A DNA stretch of 64,000 nucleotides, from the NCBI GenBank assembly GCA_947454525.1, contig CANGJM010000006.1:94138-158137 (forward strand), read 5' to 3'. Position 1 is the first letter of the stretch. Every line of letters starts with the position of its first letter. A model generated the notes under the pieces. The model searched no databases, had not been told where the DNA came from, and worked only from the letters and a program-made list of their open reading frames with translations. Source of the DNA: Flavobacteriales bacterium. Lineage in GTDB: Bacteria > Bacteroidota > Bacteroidia > Flavobacteriales_D > Crocinitomicaceae. Shown piece after piece: positions 44,260-54,180 of the stretch. The position numbers were made by a program, and so were the translations under genes.

Positions 44260-46170
44260 CTAGGATCGTTCTACCCAATCGCCATGTTCTTTGATCAAAT
44301 CAATCAAGGAATCAACGGCTTCTTCTGCGGCGACATTTTTACGAACCACGGTTTTCTCTTTGTATAAATTGATTTTACCAGGACCTGTTCCAACGTAGCC
44401 ATAATCAGCATCGGCCATTTCTCCTGGACCATTCACAATGCAACCCATGATTCCGATTTTAATTCCCTTAAGATGGGAAGTACGTTCACGAATTTTAGTA
44501 GTGGTTTCTTGTAAATCAAACAAGGTACGTCCACATGAAGGACAAGAAATATATTCTGTTTTGGAAATGCGTGTTCGAGTTGCTTGAAGGATACCAAATG
44601 CCGTTGAATTAATCAAAGTATTCGGTTGTTTGCCACTTATCCAAATACCATCACCGTATCCATCAATGAACAAAGATCCAGCATCACTGGAAACAGATAA
44701 TTGGAATTTCTCCACATCACTTTCCTGCGAATCTATCTTGATGATCACCGGAATGTCGATTTTTACATCAGCTAACTGACTGAAAAAATGCCTAAACAAC
44801 TGTGTTTTGTTATCGTATTTTGTCGAAACAACAAGTGTCAATTTTACATATTCGGCAAGAGTCGTAGGAAGTTCTTCTTCAGCGGTCAATGTTAAAAAGG
44901 CACGCTGGTCTTTCGAAAGTTCAGGTAACTGGTCGACAGTAAGTTGTGGATAGAATCCAATTCGCTCGGAAAAATGTTCTTTCCAGGAGTTGAAATCACA
45001 AATCACACCTAATGTTCCGGGAACTTCAAAATTCAAAGAATTTGAACCAATGTAAACATAGTCCGCAGCGAGATCCTGGAGGTTCCATTTATCTAAAGTA
45101 ACGGAATAATTGTAGCCAAAGCCGTAGAAATTAGCCGGAATAAGATCCGTTTTATCGGACATATCTGCAATGACAACGGGGACATGTTTTCCACCTATAT
45201 TGTGAATCTCATGACTGTTTCTGCGCGTATATTCAAACGGATTGTGCGCAAGTTTCGAAGCAGCAGCTGTCAGCGGATAAACAGACTGATTAGTGTATTT
45301 TTCCGCCAATTTACGTGCTACTGGAATTTCGAATTCTGGTTCTTCTGTTAAGGAAACACGGATGGTGTCTCCAATCCCATCTTCCAATAAAGCGCCAATT
45401 CCCACAGCAGATTTAATGCGTCCGTCTTCGCCATCACCCGCTTCTGTAACACCCAAATGCAAAGGATAACAACGTCCATTTTGCAACATGCGGTGCACCA
45501 ATAAACGGTATGCTTGTACCATCACGAGTGTGTTACTCGCCTTCATGGAGATCACTAGCTCATGGTAATCGTTTTTCTCGCAAATTTGAATGAATTCCAT
45601 CGCAGATTCCACCATTCCTTCGGGGGTATCACCATAACGACTTAATATTCGGTCTGATAAGGAACCGTGATTGGTTCCAATGCGCATCGCCGTTCCGTAT
45701 TCTTTGCAAAGGTTCACCAAAGGTGTGAACTTCGTTTCAATGCGAATTAACTCCGCCTGATAACTTTCGTCGGTGTAGTCTATCTCTTCAAACTTCTTTT
45801 TATCGGCATAGTTTCCAGGATTTACCCGAACTTTTTCAATCAATTTTGCCGCAATTTCTGCTGCATTCGGTGTAAAGTGGATATCGGCAACCAAAGGAAC
45901 ATGGTAACCAAGTTCTGCTAGTTTTGTGTGGATGACACCTAAATTCTCTGCTTCGTTCTTGCTTGGTGCGGTTAAACGAACCAATTCACATCCAGCATCA
46001 ATCATACGGATACTTTGCGCGACAGACCCATCTGTGTCCATCGTGTCTGTTGTGGTCATCGATTGTAGTCGAATGGGATTGTCTCCACCTAAAGTTAATT
46101 GACCGATACGCACCTCCATCGTTGGAAGTCGTTTTCGGTTAAATGGATCAATGCAATAAGTTGGATTCAT
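44260..46170 (-). CDS. ispG: (E)-4-hydroxy-3-methylbut-2-enyl-diphosphate synthase, large form
   Basis: Iron-sulfur enzyme converting MEcPP to HMBPP near the end of the MEP pathway. The N-terminal barrel has MEVRIGQLTLGGDNPIRLQSM, and the C-terminal cluster domain has cysteines C543, C546 and C577 and acidic ligand E584 in CIVNGPGE. At 636 residues it contains the central insert that distinguishes the plant, Chlamydia and Bacteroidota form from the roughly 370-residue enzyme. ispD is at 9.6 kb. Confidence 0.96.
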   Translation of the reverse strand: MNPTYCIDPFNRKRLPTMEVRIGQLTLGGDNPIRLQSMTTTDTMDTDGSVAQSIRMIDAGCELVRLTAPSKNEAENLGVIHTKLAELGYHVPLVADIHFTPNAAEIAAKLIEKVRVNPGNYADKKKFEEIDYTDESYQAELIRIETKFTPLVNLCKEYGTAMRIGTNHGSLSDRILSRYGDTPEGMVESAMEFIQICEKNDYHELVISMKASNTLVMVQAYRLLVHRMLQNGRCYPLHLGVTEAGDGEDGRIKSAVGIGALLEDGIGDTIRVSLTEEPEFEIPVARKLAEKYTNQSVYPLTAAASKLAHNPFEYTRRNSHEIHNIGGKHVPVVIADMSDKTDLIPANFYGFGYNYSVTLDKWNLQDLAADYVYIGSNSLNFEVPGTLGVICDFNSWKEHFSERIGFYPQLTVDQLPELSKDQRAFLTLTAEEELPTTLAEYVKLTLVVSTKYDNKTQLFRHFFSQLADVKIDIPVIIKIDSQESDVEKFQLSVSSDAGSLFIDGYGDGIWISGKQPNTLINSTAFGILQATRTRISKTEYISCPSCGRTLFDLQETTTKIRERTSHLKGIKIGIMGCIVNGPGEMADADYGYVGTGPGKINLYKEKTVVRKNVAAEEAVDSLIDLIKEHGDWVERS

Positions 46171-46195
46171 GAACGAGATGTGTAAGTAAGCATAA

Positions 46196-46203
46196 CAAAA
46201 GTA
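46196..46203 (-). promoter_or_regulatory. -7 promoter element for ispG
   Basis: Minus-strand TACTTTTG, a full TAnnTTTG match, 25 nt before the ATG at 46170. Confidence 0.5.
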
Positions 46204-46270
46204 CGGATAGTTTGTTTTTTAAATTGGGAATTTGGTGTGATATTTGTTTCGTCGAAAATTAAAAAGATCA

Positions 46271-46894
46271 ATGAGTATTTTAAAAGGACTTTTACCCGTA
46301 TTCATTTTGTTTTTATTCGTGTCCTGTGAACATGATGAAAAGAAATCCTCACCGAAGAAGATTCTAGCGAAAGCGGTGATTCAGCAGACACCTAAAGTGA
46401 ACAAGTCCCCAAAAACGGAGAAGCAAACGCGACGAATCATACCAGAAAAAATTCCAATGGTGTTCATTGATCCGCACCCACCCGGACCGGAACCTGACCC
46501 GTTTCCGTATGATCCGGGAGAACCACCTGTTGTTTGTCCAACAGTTGATCCAATTGTGATAAAAGCGGATACTATTTATGATTTTCCTGCGTACATGCCA
46601 GAATTTCCTGGAGGTCAAGAAGCATTTAAGCACTACCTACAATCGAAACTGGTTTATCCAGACGACGCAAAAGAACTGGGAATAGAAGGAAAAGTAATAA
46701 TGAGTTTCGTTGTTTTTGAGGATGGGAGCATTCAAGAAGTAACCATTCTTCGCGGCATTAAAGGAAATACGTCTTGTGAAAAAGAAGCGCTGCGTTTGAT
46801 TAAACGCATGCCAAATTGGATTCCAGGTAAAGATAATGTTGGAAACGTGTTAAAGGCACGCGTAAAAATACCGGTAGTTTTCAAATTGGATTAG
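46271..46894 (+). CDS. Lipoprotein with TonB C-terminal-like domain
   Basis: A 207-residue protein from ATG 46271. The signal peptide has a lipobox (LFVSC), then a basic stretch, a proline-rich segment (HPPGPEPDPFPYDPGEPP) and a TonB C-terminal domain (FPGGQEAFKHYLQSKLVYPDDA ... IEGKVIMSFVVFEDGSIQEVTILRGI ... PNWIPG). Classical TonB is anchored by an uncleaved N-terminal helix; here the anchor is a lipid. It may be a TonB-like domain reused in wall or outer-membrane binding. The TTG at 46244 is not used. It overlaps the histidine-kinase stop by 4 bp. Confidence 0.85.
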   Translation: MSILKGLLPVFILFLFVSCEHDEKKSSPKKILAKAVIQQTPKVNKSPKTEKQTRRIIPEKIPMVFIDPHPPGPEPDPFPYDPGEPPVVCPTVDPIVIKADTIYDFPAYMPEFPGGQEAFKHYLQSKLVYPDDAKELGIEGKVIMSFVVFEDGSIQEVTILRGIKGNTSCEKEALRLIKRMPNWIPGKDNVGNVLKARVKIPVVFKLD

Positions 46895-49800
46895 TCAACG
46901 GTTGGCAACGCAAGACGGAATGTTGTTCCTTCATTTTCTTTGGATTCAAAAGAAATCATTCCCCCGTGTTTTTCTACGATTTGTTTCACCAAGGATAATC
47001 CGATGCCACTTCCCGATGACTTCGTCGTGAAATGCGGTGTGAAAATACGTCCCGCCTCTTCGCTTGAAATGCCACAACCATTATCGATGACTTCCACCAA
47101 ACACTGATGATCGACAACGGAAATGGTGACGCGTATTTTTCCCTGATCGATTCCACTTAATGCCTGCTGTGCATTTTGCAGCAAATTAACCATCACCTGT
47201 GTCCACAAATTACGGTCAACATTCACGAAAACAGCTTGAGAAGGTTTGTCAAACTGAAAGACGATTTGCCCTTCATTTTCGTATAAATGCACGACTTTTT
47301 CGACCATTTCGACCATGTTTTCTCGTTGGAAAATAGGTTCTGGCATTTTAGCGAAATCCGAGAATTCGTTAGCGATTCGAGCTAAACCATCAATCTGTTC
47401 AATGATCGAATGAAGGACGCGGTTTAATTGTTTTTCGCCTTCTTCATTCTTTGGATCGTAACTTCTCAACAGATGCTGAATACTTAACTTCATTGGAGTT
47501 AACGGATTCTTGATTTCATGTGCAATTTGCTGCGCCATTTCACGCCACGCGGATTCTCGTTCTGTTGAAGCTAATTTTTGGGCGGCAATTTTGAGTTCGT
47601 CTAATTTGTCGTTGTAGGCTTGAACAATCGCACCAATTTCATCTTTTTGTTGGTAGTTGATGTGCTTGTTTTCTTTCCCAAACTGGATATTGGACATGTG
47701 TTTTTTCAAAATGTTTAAGGGTTCTATTAACCAATTTGAAACCATGAGTCCGATGATGACGGAAAGTGCGAGTAAGAGAATAAACACATTAATGATGGAA
47801 GTAACAAAGGTTTCGATTTGATTTTCATATTCTTGCTGCTGTCCAAAATGCTGTAAGTTCACATAGCCGATTTCTTTCCTGTTTTCATTATAAATAGGAA
47901 GGTATGAGGAAATGAAAGAAAGTTTGCCAATCTCTTCGGAATGCGAGAAGGAACTCTTGTTTTTTAACTGAAGCTCTGCGAGTGCGAGCGGATTCATTTG
48001 TTCACTGATTAATCCTAAATCGAAGATTTTGGGACGAGAACTAGCCACTAACAATCCATTTTTGTCGTAGATGTTTAAGTCGGTATGGAAAATGGAAGAT
48101 ATTTTCCGCAGAGTATTTTGCAAATGTGTTCGATCCTTCAGGACAGTCAGCGAGGTGTTTTTCGCCACTTTAGAGCGCAACTCTTCTTGGATAGAACTTA
48201 ACTTGTCTTGAATGTTCGATCGTGTAAAATCTTCGTATTGTTTTCCAACAAAAATCCCACTTCCGACCCCGTATAATAACAAAGAAAGAACCAATACTAG
48301 GATAAATGCAATTTGGATTTTAAACGCAAAAGATAGATCTATTCCACTGATGACAGCTCTTCCATTGATCAAGTAAATAACGACCATCAACATTCCCCAA
48401 AAACAGAAAATATAGGCGAAAGAGGTAATGTAGTCAAACCAACTTTTAGACATGATGGAAATCACGATGGCATTTTGATTTGACTTTCGATAGAAGTAAT
48501 GATGGAATCCTTCCTGTTTGAAAGAGCCCTCAATTTTATTCGTCGGAAGAAAAGAAAAGATGGAAACCGGATAATTAAATGAACCGGATTGATGAATTAA
48601 GTGTCCTTCAGCGTATTTCGCAATGGAGTATTCTTCCAAATCACGAATCACATTGGCTTCGTCAGAAATAAGCAACCTAGGAAAGCCAATTTCTTCTGGT
48701 ATTCGTTTGGACTTTAATCGAATACTTAAAAATATGAATTTTTCTCCTAGTTTGATTTTCTGTAAAATCACGTAGGTTAAGCCTTCCTCTTCATGTGGCA
48801 TAAAATAGATGGAAGGATCAATGTCCGAAGAGCTTCCGTGCTGGTGGATCAACTCATTGAGTTGCTCAAATGACGTCGAATCCTTAGAAAAAAAGGATTC
48901 GCCTTTATCGGTAAATACATCAAGAGATAAGTCGTAACCGTCCCAGATACCATGAAAATATCTTTTTTCCAGAATGGCGCTTAAGGTCCCGAGTTCAATG
49001 GACATTGGCATGTCTGCGGAAAATTGATGGAAGATGCGATCTGACGTGAGTTGAGCTTGTAGTTCGGCATATTCAATCTCTAAATTTACATCCCTTTCTG
49101 TTGCAATTTTTTTGGCATAAATTGCTCGATTTTCGATGTCTTTCTGTTCGTTTTTTTGGATTAATTCATGCACAAACACGAATGAAAAAAGGCACAACAA
49201 TACCAACTGAAAGGAGAATTGTTGCATGGATTCCTTTCGTCGAAAAAAGAGCTGATTGACGAAGATGACCAAGAAAGGTAGAATCAAGGTGAAATAGGAA
49301 AAATCAGCCGGCCCTATGATCATCCACAAAATAAAAATGAGGACAACAGATCCAGTAATAACAAGTATTCCCTTGAACTTTTGCTCATAAAGCCCTTCAA
49401 CAATTCCAAAAAGAATTTTCTGAAAGCAAAGAAAGTTTAAACCGATTATCCCAAAGAAAACAAAGGAATCTGTGTTTAAATCGAAAAACTGGTTGAAATT
49501 AACGGGAATGCTCGAGTGTAATACGACCATTTTGATGAGGTAAACGATGGACATCCAAACACCATAGACGGACACATACTGAATCCAAATCAAACGGGAA
49601 CTTTTTGTTTCTTTGAAGGATTTGAAAATCGTTAAAAATCCAAAAGCAATAAAGATGCTATTAATGCAAAAGTCTAAGAAACTAGGAAACCACTCATTGT
49701 AGGCAAAAAGTTCAGCAGAGTGAAAGGAGGCTTGTTCAAATACACTGCTTAGGGGTAACTCAAACAATATAATCCGAGAAATTAAGATTCCGAGGACCAA

Positions 49801-50472
49801 TAACCATCGTCCAACTCTATTTGACTCTACTTGTTTGTACAGGCCATAAATAAGACTGATTAATCCAATTAAGAATATCGGCAAAACATACCAAGGTGTT
49901 GGTTCAGAAGAATTTTCGCTCCCGATAACGGAAAAGCAATATTGTTTCGCGGAATTATAAATGGGAATACCACGTGTTGCATCTAATGAAATAGCAAATT
50001 TAGTCTTCCCAAATAATGGATTTGGATGAGAAGCAATGAACTCGTTAGAATAGGAGTATTCTTGTACTATACAAAACGATGCGCAACATAAATACCCATC
50101 TTCTTTAAATACATCACCATAGTACCATCCGTTTTGGAGTTGAATGAGTCCACGACTTGGAAATTGAATACTGGAAAAATTGGAAACAGGAACTTTATTT
50201 GTGTTCCACTTGATTAAACGGTCCTCTTTGTAAATGTGAACTTGACACGTTTCATTCACGGGAATGGACCCATGTCGTCTGAAATAGTGTAATGCACTCG
50301 ATGCGGTGCGCTTGATCTTTTGTTCTTGTTGAAGAAAAAGTTCTTGAATTTTTTTCTCGGGAATTTGTCCTTCTTTCTCAAGTGCTGCCTGCTCATACAC
50401 AAGCCAACTAAATGCGCTTATCGCAAGTATGAAATACTTGAAATTCAGGGCTATATGAACCCATTTTTTCAT
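46891..50472 (-). CDS. Large membrane sensor histidine kinase (NtrY-like)
   Basis: A 1193-residue protein. The N-terminal 200 residues are probably periplasmic after one helix, followed by about eight membrane helices (residues 205-430), a long sensor region, two more helices (near 700-760 and 895-925), a HAMP domain, and the kinase core with H985 in QQIAHEIKNPLTPMKLSIQHLL. N-box VMVNLLQNAQQAL, G1 DNGCGIS and G2 GSGIGLSLVKQIVEKHGG are all present, so it should be active. No response regulator is adjacent. It overlaps udk by 4 bp (ATGA). Confidence 0.9.
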   Translation of the reverse strand: MKKWVHIALNFKYFILAISAFSWLVYEQAALEKEGQIPEKKIQELFLQQEQKIKRTASSALHYFRRHGSIPVNETCQVHIYKEDRLIKWNTNKVPVSNFSSIQFPSRGLIQLQNGWYYGDVFKEDGYLCCASFCIVQEYSYSNEFIASHPNPLFGKTKFAISLDATRGIPIYNSAKQYCFSVIGSENSSEPTPWYVLPIFLIGLISLIYGLYKQVESNRVGRWLLVLGILISRIILFELPLSSVFEQASFHSAELFAYNEWFPSFLDFCINSIFIAFGFLTIFKSFKETKSSRLIWIQYVSVYGVWMSIVYLIKMVVLHSSIPVNFNQFFDLNTDSFVFFGIIGLNFLCFQKILFGIVEGLYEQKFKGILVITGSVVLIFILWMIIGPADFSYFTLILPFLVIFVNQLFFRRKESMQQFSFQLVLLCLFSFVFVHELIQKNEQKDIENRAIYAKKIATERDVNLEIEYAELQAQLTSDRIFHQFSADMPMSIELGTLSAILEKRYFHGIWDGYDLSLDVFTDKGESFFSKDSTSFEQLNELIHQHGSSSDIDPSIYFMPHEEEGLTYVILQKIKLGEKFIFLSIRLKSKRIPEEIGFPRLLISDEANVIRDLEEYSIAKYAEGHLIHQSGSFNYPVSIFSFLPTNKIEGSFKQEGFHHYFYRKSNQNAIVISIMSKSWFDYITSFAYIFCFWGMLMVVIYLINGRAVISGIDLSFAFKIQIAFILVLVLSLLLYGVGSGIFVGKQYEDFTRSNIQDKLSSIQEELRSKVAKNTSLTVLKDRTHLQNTLRKISSIFHTDLNIYDKNGLLVASSRPKIFDLGLISEQMNPLALAELQLKNKSSFSHSEEIGKLSFISSYLPIYNENRKEIGYVNLQHFGQQQEYENQIETFVTSIINVFILLLALSVIIGLMVSNWLIEPLNILKKHMSNIQFGKENKHINYQQKDEIGAIVQAYNDKLDELKIAAQKLASTERESAWREMAQQIAHEIKNPLTPMKLSIQHLLRSYDPKNEEGEKQLNRVLHSIIEQIDGLARIANEFSDFAKMPEPIFQRENMVEMVEKVVHLYENEGQIVFQFDKPSQAVFVNVDRNLWTQVMVNLLQNAQQALSGIDQGKIRVTISVVDHQCLVEVIDNGCGISSEEAGRIFTPHFTTKSSGSGIGLSLVKQIVEKHGGMISFESKENEGTTFRLALPTVD

Positions 50473-51110
50473 GTTTGCAACTCCATTTTAGTCAATTTGG
50501 AGAGGGAAATAAATAAGTGTCCAAAGTCTTCATCTGCGCGGTGATCATTCCTGAAAATAAAGTGCGCTTGTTCTTTGTATGGCTCAATGTAATTGTGATA
50601 ACACGGGAGAACGTGGTGATCCCATTGATAGATGATTTCTGAACGTTTGTACCCACGTGTCTCCTGATCTCGGTAAATGCGTCGATCTAGTTGTGTTTGG
50701 TGATCAACATCTACGAAAATACTGAAGTCAAGCGTGTCAAATACTTTTTGATAATGGAATAAAAACAGTCCTTCAACGATGATGACTTCACTTGGCTGAA
50801 TGGTTAACAGCACATTTTTGTTTGGAGGAGCATTGAAGAAATATTCCTTCACCTCGATTGGATTTCCGGATACCAATTGTTCTAAATCTGCTTCCAATTT
50901 GTTTTGGTCCAAAGCTCCAGGCAAATCAAAATTCACCTTTCCGTTTTGGTCCAAGGCTTGCATTTCAATCGGATGGTAGTAATTATCCATTGAAAAAACG
51001 GATGGGGTAATTCCACCAAACGATTCAGATAATCTTCTTAATAGCGTTGTTTTACCAGCGCCACTTCCGCCACAAATACCGACAACAAATGGTTTCTTTT
51101 TCATCTCCAT
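50469..51110 (-). CDS. udk: Uridine kinase
   Basis: Phosphorylates uridine and cytidine to monophosphates in pyrimidine salvage. The P-loop is GICGGSGAGKTTLL, then FSMDNYYHP and the lid motif DRRIYRDQETRGYKRSEI. Length is 213. ATG 51104 (third codon) is an alternative start. Its stop overlaps the start of the large histidine kinase, so they are co-transcribed. Confidence 0.94.
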   Translation of the reverse strand: MEMKKKPFVVGICGGSGAGKTTLLRRLSESFGGITPSVFSMDNYYHPIEMQALDQNGKVNFDLPGALDQNKLEADLEQLVSGNPIEVKEYFFNAPPNKNVLLTIQPSEVIIVEGLFLFHYQKVFDTLDFSIFVDVDHQTQLDRRIYRDQETRGYKRSEIIYQWDHHVLPCYHNYIEPYKEQAHFIFRNDHRADEDFGHLFISLSKLTKMELQT

Positions 51111-51119
51111 ACCTATCTA

Positions 51120-51127
51120 CAAATATA
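51120..51127 (-). promoter_or_regulatory. -7 promoter element for udk-histidine kinase
   Basis: Minus-strand TATATTTG, a full TAnnTTTG match, 9 nt before ATG 51110 and 15 nt before the alternative 51104. Confidence 0.5.
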
Positions 51128-51210
51128 CAACTTGTCTCGTTGGTTTTTATCTGTTAATCATGTGTAACTGAAAGAAAAATCGTAACTTTCCTCTCACTAT
51201 TTCAACTCTT

Positions 51211-51828
51211 ATGAAAAAATTACGCTTCTTACTTTTATTCTTGGTTTGCGCCGCTTCCTTGAATGCTCAGATGAAAATCGGTGATAATGCATTGATGTTG
51301 GACGATCAATTGCAAAGCACAAAAGGTGAAACAACCTCATTAAACGATTCGAAAAAAGAAAATGGCTTACTGGTCATTTTTTCATGTAATACATGTCCAT
51401 TTGTGGTTGGAACTGAGGATTTTCCAGGTTGGGAACGTCAATACAACGCGCTTTATGATTTGGCAGATAGCCTAAAAATCGGAATGATTCTCGTGAATTC
51501 TAACGAAGGAAAACGTCAAGGAGCAGACTCATATGAAGAAATGTTGAAGCATTCGGAAGAACAACAGTACAAAATGCCTTATGTGGTGGATGTAAATTCT
51601 ACGATGGCCAATGTTTTTGGTGCTAAAACAACACCACATGTCTTTTTGCTAAATTCTCAAATGGAATTGGTGTATATGGGTTCAATCGACAATATTTGGG
51701 ACAAAGAACGCAAAGAAGACATTCCTTATCTAAAAATGGCATTGAAAGAATTAGCAAGCCACAAAAAAATCAAGACAAACTCTACTCCACCAAAAGGATG
51801 TGGCATTAAACGTATAACAAATAAATAA
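51211..51828 (+). CDS. Exported thioredoxin-like / peroxiredoxin-like protein
   Basis: A 205-residue protein with a signal peptide (LRFLLLFLVCAASLNA), an AhpC/TSA-type thioredoxin fold, and the active site CNTCPF near residue 63, then KTTPHVFLLNSQMELVY. The CxxCPF pattern is common to a thioredoxin-like family with unassigned substrates. Its C-terminus ends in PPKGCGIKRI. It precedes the secreted protease by 6 bp, so it may belong to the same transcript; an imperfect -7 element (TAACTTTC, 51183-51190) is upstream. Confidence 0.87.
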   Translation: MKKLRFLLLFLVCAASLNAQMKIGDNALMLDDQLQSTKGETTSLNDSKKENGLLVIFSCNTCPFVVGTEDFPGWERQYNALYDLADSLKIGMILVNSNEGKRQGADSYEEMLKHSEEQQYKMPYVVDVNSTMANVFGAKTTPHVFLLNSQMELVYMGSIDNIWDKERKEDIPYLKMALKELASHKKIKTNSTPPKGCGIKRITNK

Positions 51829-51834
51829 GCAACC

Positions 51835-54168
51835 ATGAAAAAGACCCTTACTTTACTTTTGGCAATTTTCACGTTTCAAAGTTTCGCTCAACAAGGCGAT
51901 GGATGGAAAAAAACGTACAAAGCAAGCATTAACCTGAAAGAAATCAGTAAAGTTTCTTTCGTTGAACCAAACATTGAGTCGTTGAAAGCAGAAGATGCTT
52001 TAGTCGATGGTACAGGAACAGCACCTTGGCGTTTTGGTTGGAATAATTACACAAATTTAAATACAAATAATGCTGGAACCTGGACGAATCTTCCCAACGG
52101 TGATCGCATTTGGCATTTGATGGTAGAATGTGAAAACGCTTTGACGGTTAATTTAACATTTGATCATACTGTTATTCCAGAAGGGAACGAGTTGTATGTT
52201 TTTAATCCTGAGAAGAATTTTATTTTGGGAAGTTTTACGTCTAATCATTTGTTTGAAGGTCAATTAGGTACTGAATTAGTACCAGGAAGTCGTTCAATTG
52301 TAGAATATTATGTACCAAAGAATAATGCTCAAGGACACATTCAAGTTTCCATTGTGACGCATGGTTACCGCACGGCAACTGAATTCCAAACGAAAGCCTT
52401 TGGTAGTTCAGGTGCTTGTAATCGCAATGTGAATTGTTCAGAGGGTTTACCTTGGACCTTGGAACGAAATGCAGCAGTCATGCTTGTTTCAGGTAGTAGT
52501 GGATTCTGCTCTGGATCCTTGATCAATAATACGTTAAACGATGGAAAACCTTATGTATTAACGGCAGACCATTGTTACAGCAATCCGGCTTCGTGGATTT
52601 TCCGCTTTAATTGGCAGTCACCAGATTGTAATAATCCAGCAGCGTCCCCAACTTTTCAATCCTTGTCTGGAGCAGTACTTCGTGCACGCGCAACCGCATC
52701 TGACTTTTGTTTAGTAGAAATCACAGGTGGACTCACCGCTGGAACGGTTCCTGCGTCGTACACTCCGTATTTTTCTGGTTGGGATCATTCGGGAAATACA
52801 CCCACCTCGGCGGTTGGAATTCATCATCCATCTGGAGACATTAAAAAAATATCCTTTGAAAATCAACCCTTAATTTCAACAACTTTTGGATCTTGTCCCG
52901 CAAATAGCCACTGGGGAGTAACAACTTGGGATAGTGGTGTAACTGAAGGTGGTTCCTCAGGATCTCCATTATATGATCAAAATCACCGCATTATTGGACA
53001 ATTACACGGTGGAGCATCTGCGTGTGGTGGAGCCAATCTATCCGATGAATACGGTAAATTCAGTGTGTCTTGGGATCCAGCCGGTAGTAATACAACGAAT
53101 CAATTGAAGTGCTGGTTAGACCCAAATAATTCCGGGGCTGGATTTATTAATGGTTTTGACCCAGCGAATGCTACTGTGGCACTTCTTGACGCAGGATTAT
53201 CAGGTCCAATATTGGAATTAACAGCTTTCTGCGGAACTAATTACACACCGAAAGTAACGATAGCAAATTCAGGTTCCACTACCCTAACATCCGCAGTTGT
53301 GACCTATTCCATTGATGGTGGAGCGAATCAAACGCTTAACTGGAGTGGTTCTTTGGCTCAATGGCAGACCGAATTAATTTCGTTGCCAAGTGTTACTTTA
53401 TCTGTAGGAAATCACACATTTAGTGCGTCTGTTGCAAGTCCAAATGTTGGAATTGATGAAAACAGTTTAAATGATGCAACAACTTATTCGTTAACCGTGA
53501 ATGCCATCGATCAAACAATCGGCTTGCTGAAAGTAACCTTGTTAACGGATAATTACCCGGATGAAACGTACATGGAATTAACTTCAAGTAATGGAACAGT
53601 CGTTTGGTCTGAAGGAAATGAAAGCTTCGTCGGAAATTATGGAACAGGAAATAGTCCTGCGCCTACAGATCCAACCGCTCCTTTAGCTGGGAACACAACG
53701 TACAATTACGATATTCCAATTTCCATTTTTGACTGTTATACGTTTACTATTTACGATTATTATGGTGATGGATTGGGAGCTTCTCAATGGGGAGGAAACA
53801 ATGTTGATGGAAACTTGACGCTCTTGGATCACACGAGTGCGGTCTTATTTACATTAACTGCTCCAGATTTTGCCGCTCAAACAGCTGATGTGGTGAAAAT
53901 TACGGACGCTTCCGGATTAGATGAAATCACTTCCGTGAAATGGAACGTGTTTCCAAATCCAGCGAAAAACGTTTTGAACGTGACTATTCAAGATGGCCAA
54001 GCTCAGGAATTAGTGCTTTTAGATGTTTATGGGAAAATGATTTCACGTCAAATTATTCAAGGAAATGCAATGCAAGTGAACACGGAAAATTTATCCAATG
54101 GAACGTATTTTATACATGTTCAATTTGAAAATGGAAGTCGTTCAGTGAAGTCTTTTGTTAAACAATAA
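51835..54168 (+). CDS. Secreted serine protease, lysyl-endopeptidase-like, T9SS cargo
   Basis: A 777-residue protein with signal peptide, a propeptide-like region, then a trypsin-type domain with H246 (TADHC), D290 (SDFCLVE) and S375 in TEGGSSGSPLYD as catalytic triad and many cysteines. The motif matches Achromobacter/Lysobacter-type lysyl endopeptidase. Then a CARDB-like domain (about 450-560), a YYGDGLGAS module (about 580-690) resembling that in the redoxin at 41 kb, and a T9SS domain (WNVFPNPAKNVLNV). Expected to be secreted and to cut proteins outside the cell. Confidence 0.9.
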   Translation: MKKTLTLLLAIFTFQSFAQQGDGWKKTYKASINLKEISKVSFVEPNIESLKAEDALVDGTGTAPWRFGWNNYTNLNTNNAGTWTNLPNGDRIWHLMVECENALTVNLTFDHTVIPEGNELYVFNPEKNFILGSFTSNHLFEGQLGTELVPGSRSIVEYYVPKNNAQGHIQVSIVTHGYRTATEFQTKAFGSSGACNRNVNCSEGLPWTLERNAAVMLVSGSSGFCSGSLINNTLNDGKPYVLTADHCYSNPASWIFRFNWQSPDCNNPAASPTFQSLSGAVLRARATASDFCLVEITGGLTAGTVPASYTPYFSGWDHSGNTPTSAVGIHHPSGDIKKISFENQPLISTTFGSCPANSHWGVTTWDSGVTEGGSSGSPLYDQNHRIIGQLHGGASACGGANLSDEYGKFSVSWDPAGSNTTNQLKCWLDPNNSGAGFINGFDPANATVALLDAGLSGPILELTAFCGTNYTPKVTIANSGSTTLTSAVVTYSIDGGANQTLNWSGSLAQWQTELISLPSVTLSVGNHTFSASVASPNVGIDENSLNDATTYSLTVNAIDQTIGLLKVTLLTDNYPDETYMELTSSNGTVVWSEGNESFVGNYGTGNSPAPTDPTAPLAGNTTYNYDIPISIFDCYTFTIYDYYGDGLGASQWGGNNVDGNLTLLDHTSAVLFTLTAPDFAAQTADVVKITDASGLDEITSVKWNVFPNPAKNVLNVTIQDGQAQELVLLDVYGKMISRQIIQGNAMQVNTENLSNGTYFIHVQFENGSRSVKSFVKQ

Positions 54169-54180
54169 ACTCAATTAGGA

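Noticed and set aside
46244..46270. Upstream TTG start for the TonB-like lipoprotein
   Set aside because: It would add basic residues before the signal peptide; ATG 46271 gives a normal lipoprotein signal.
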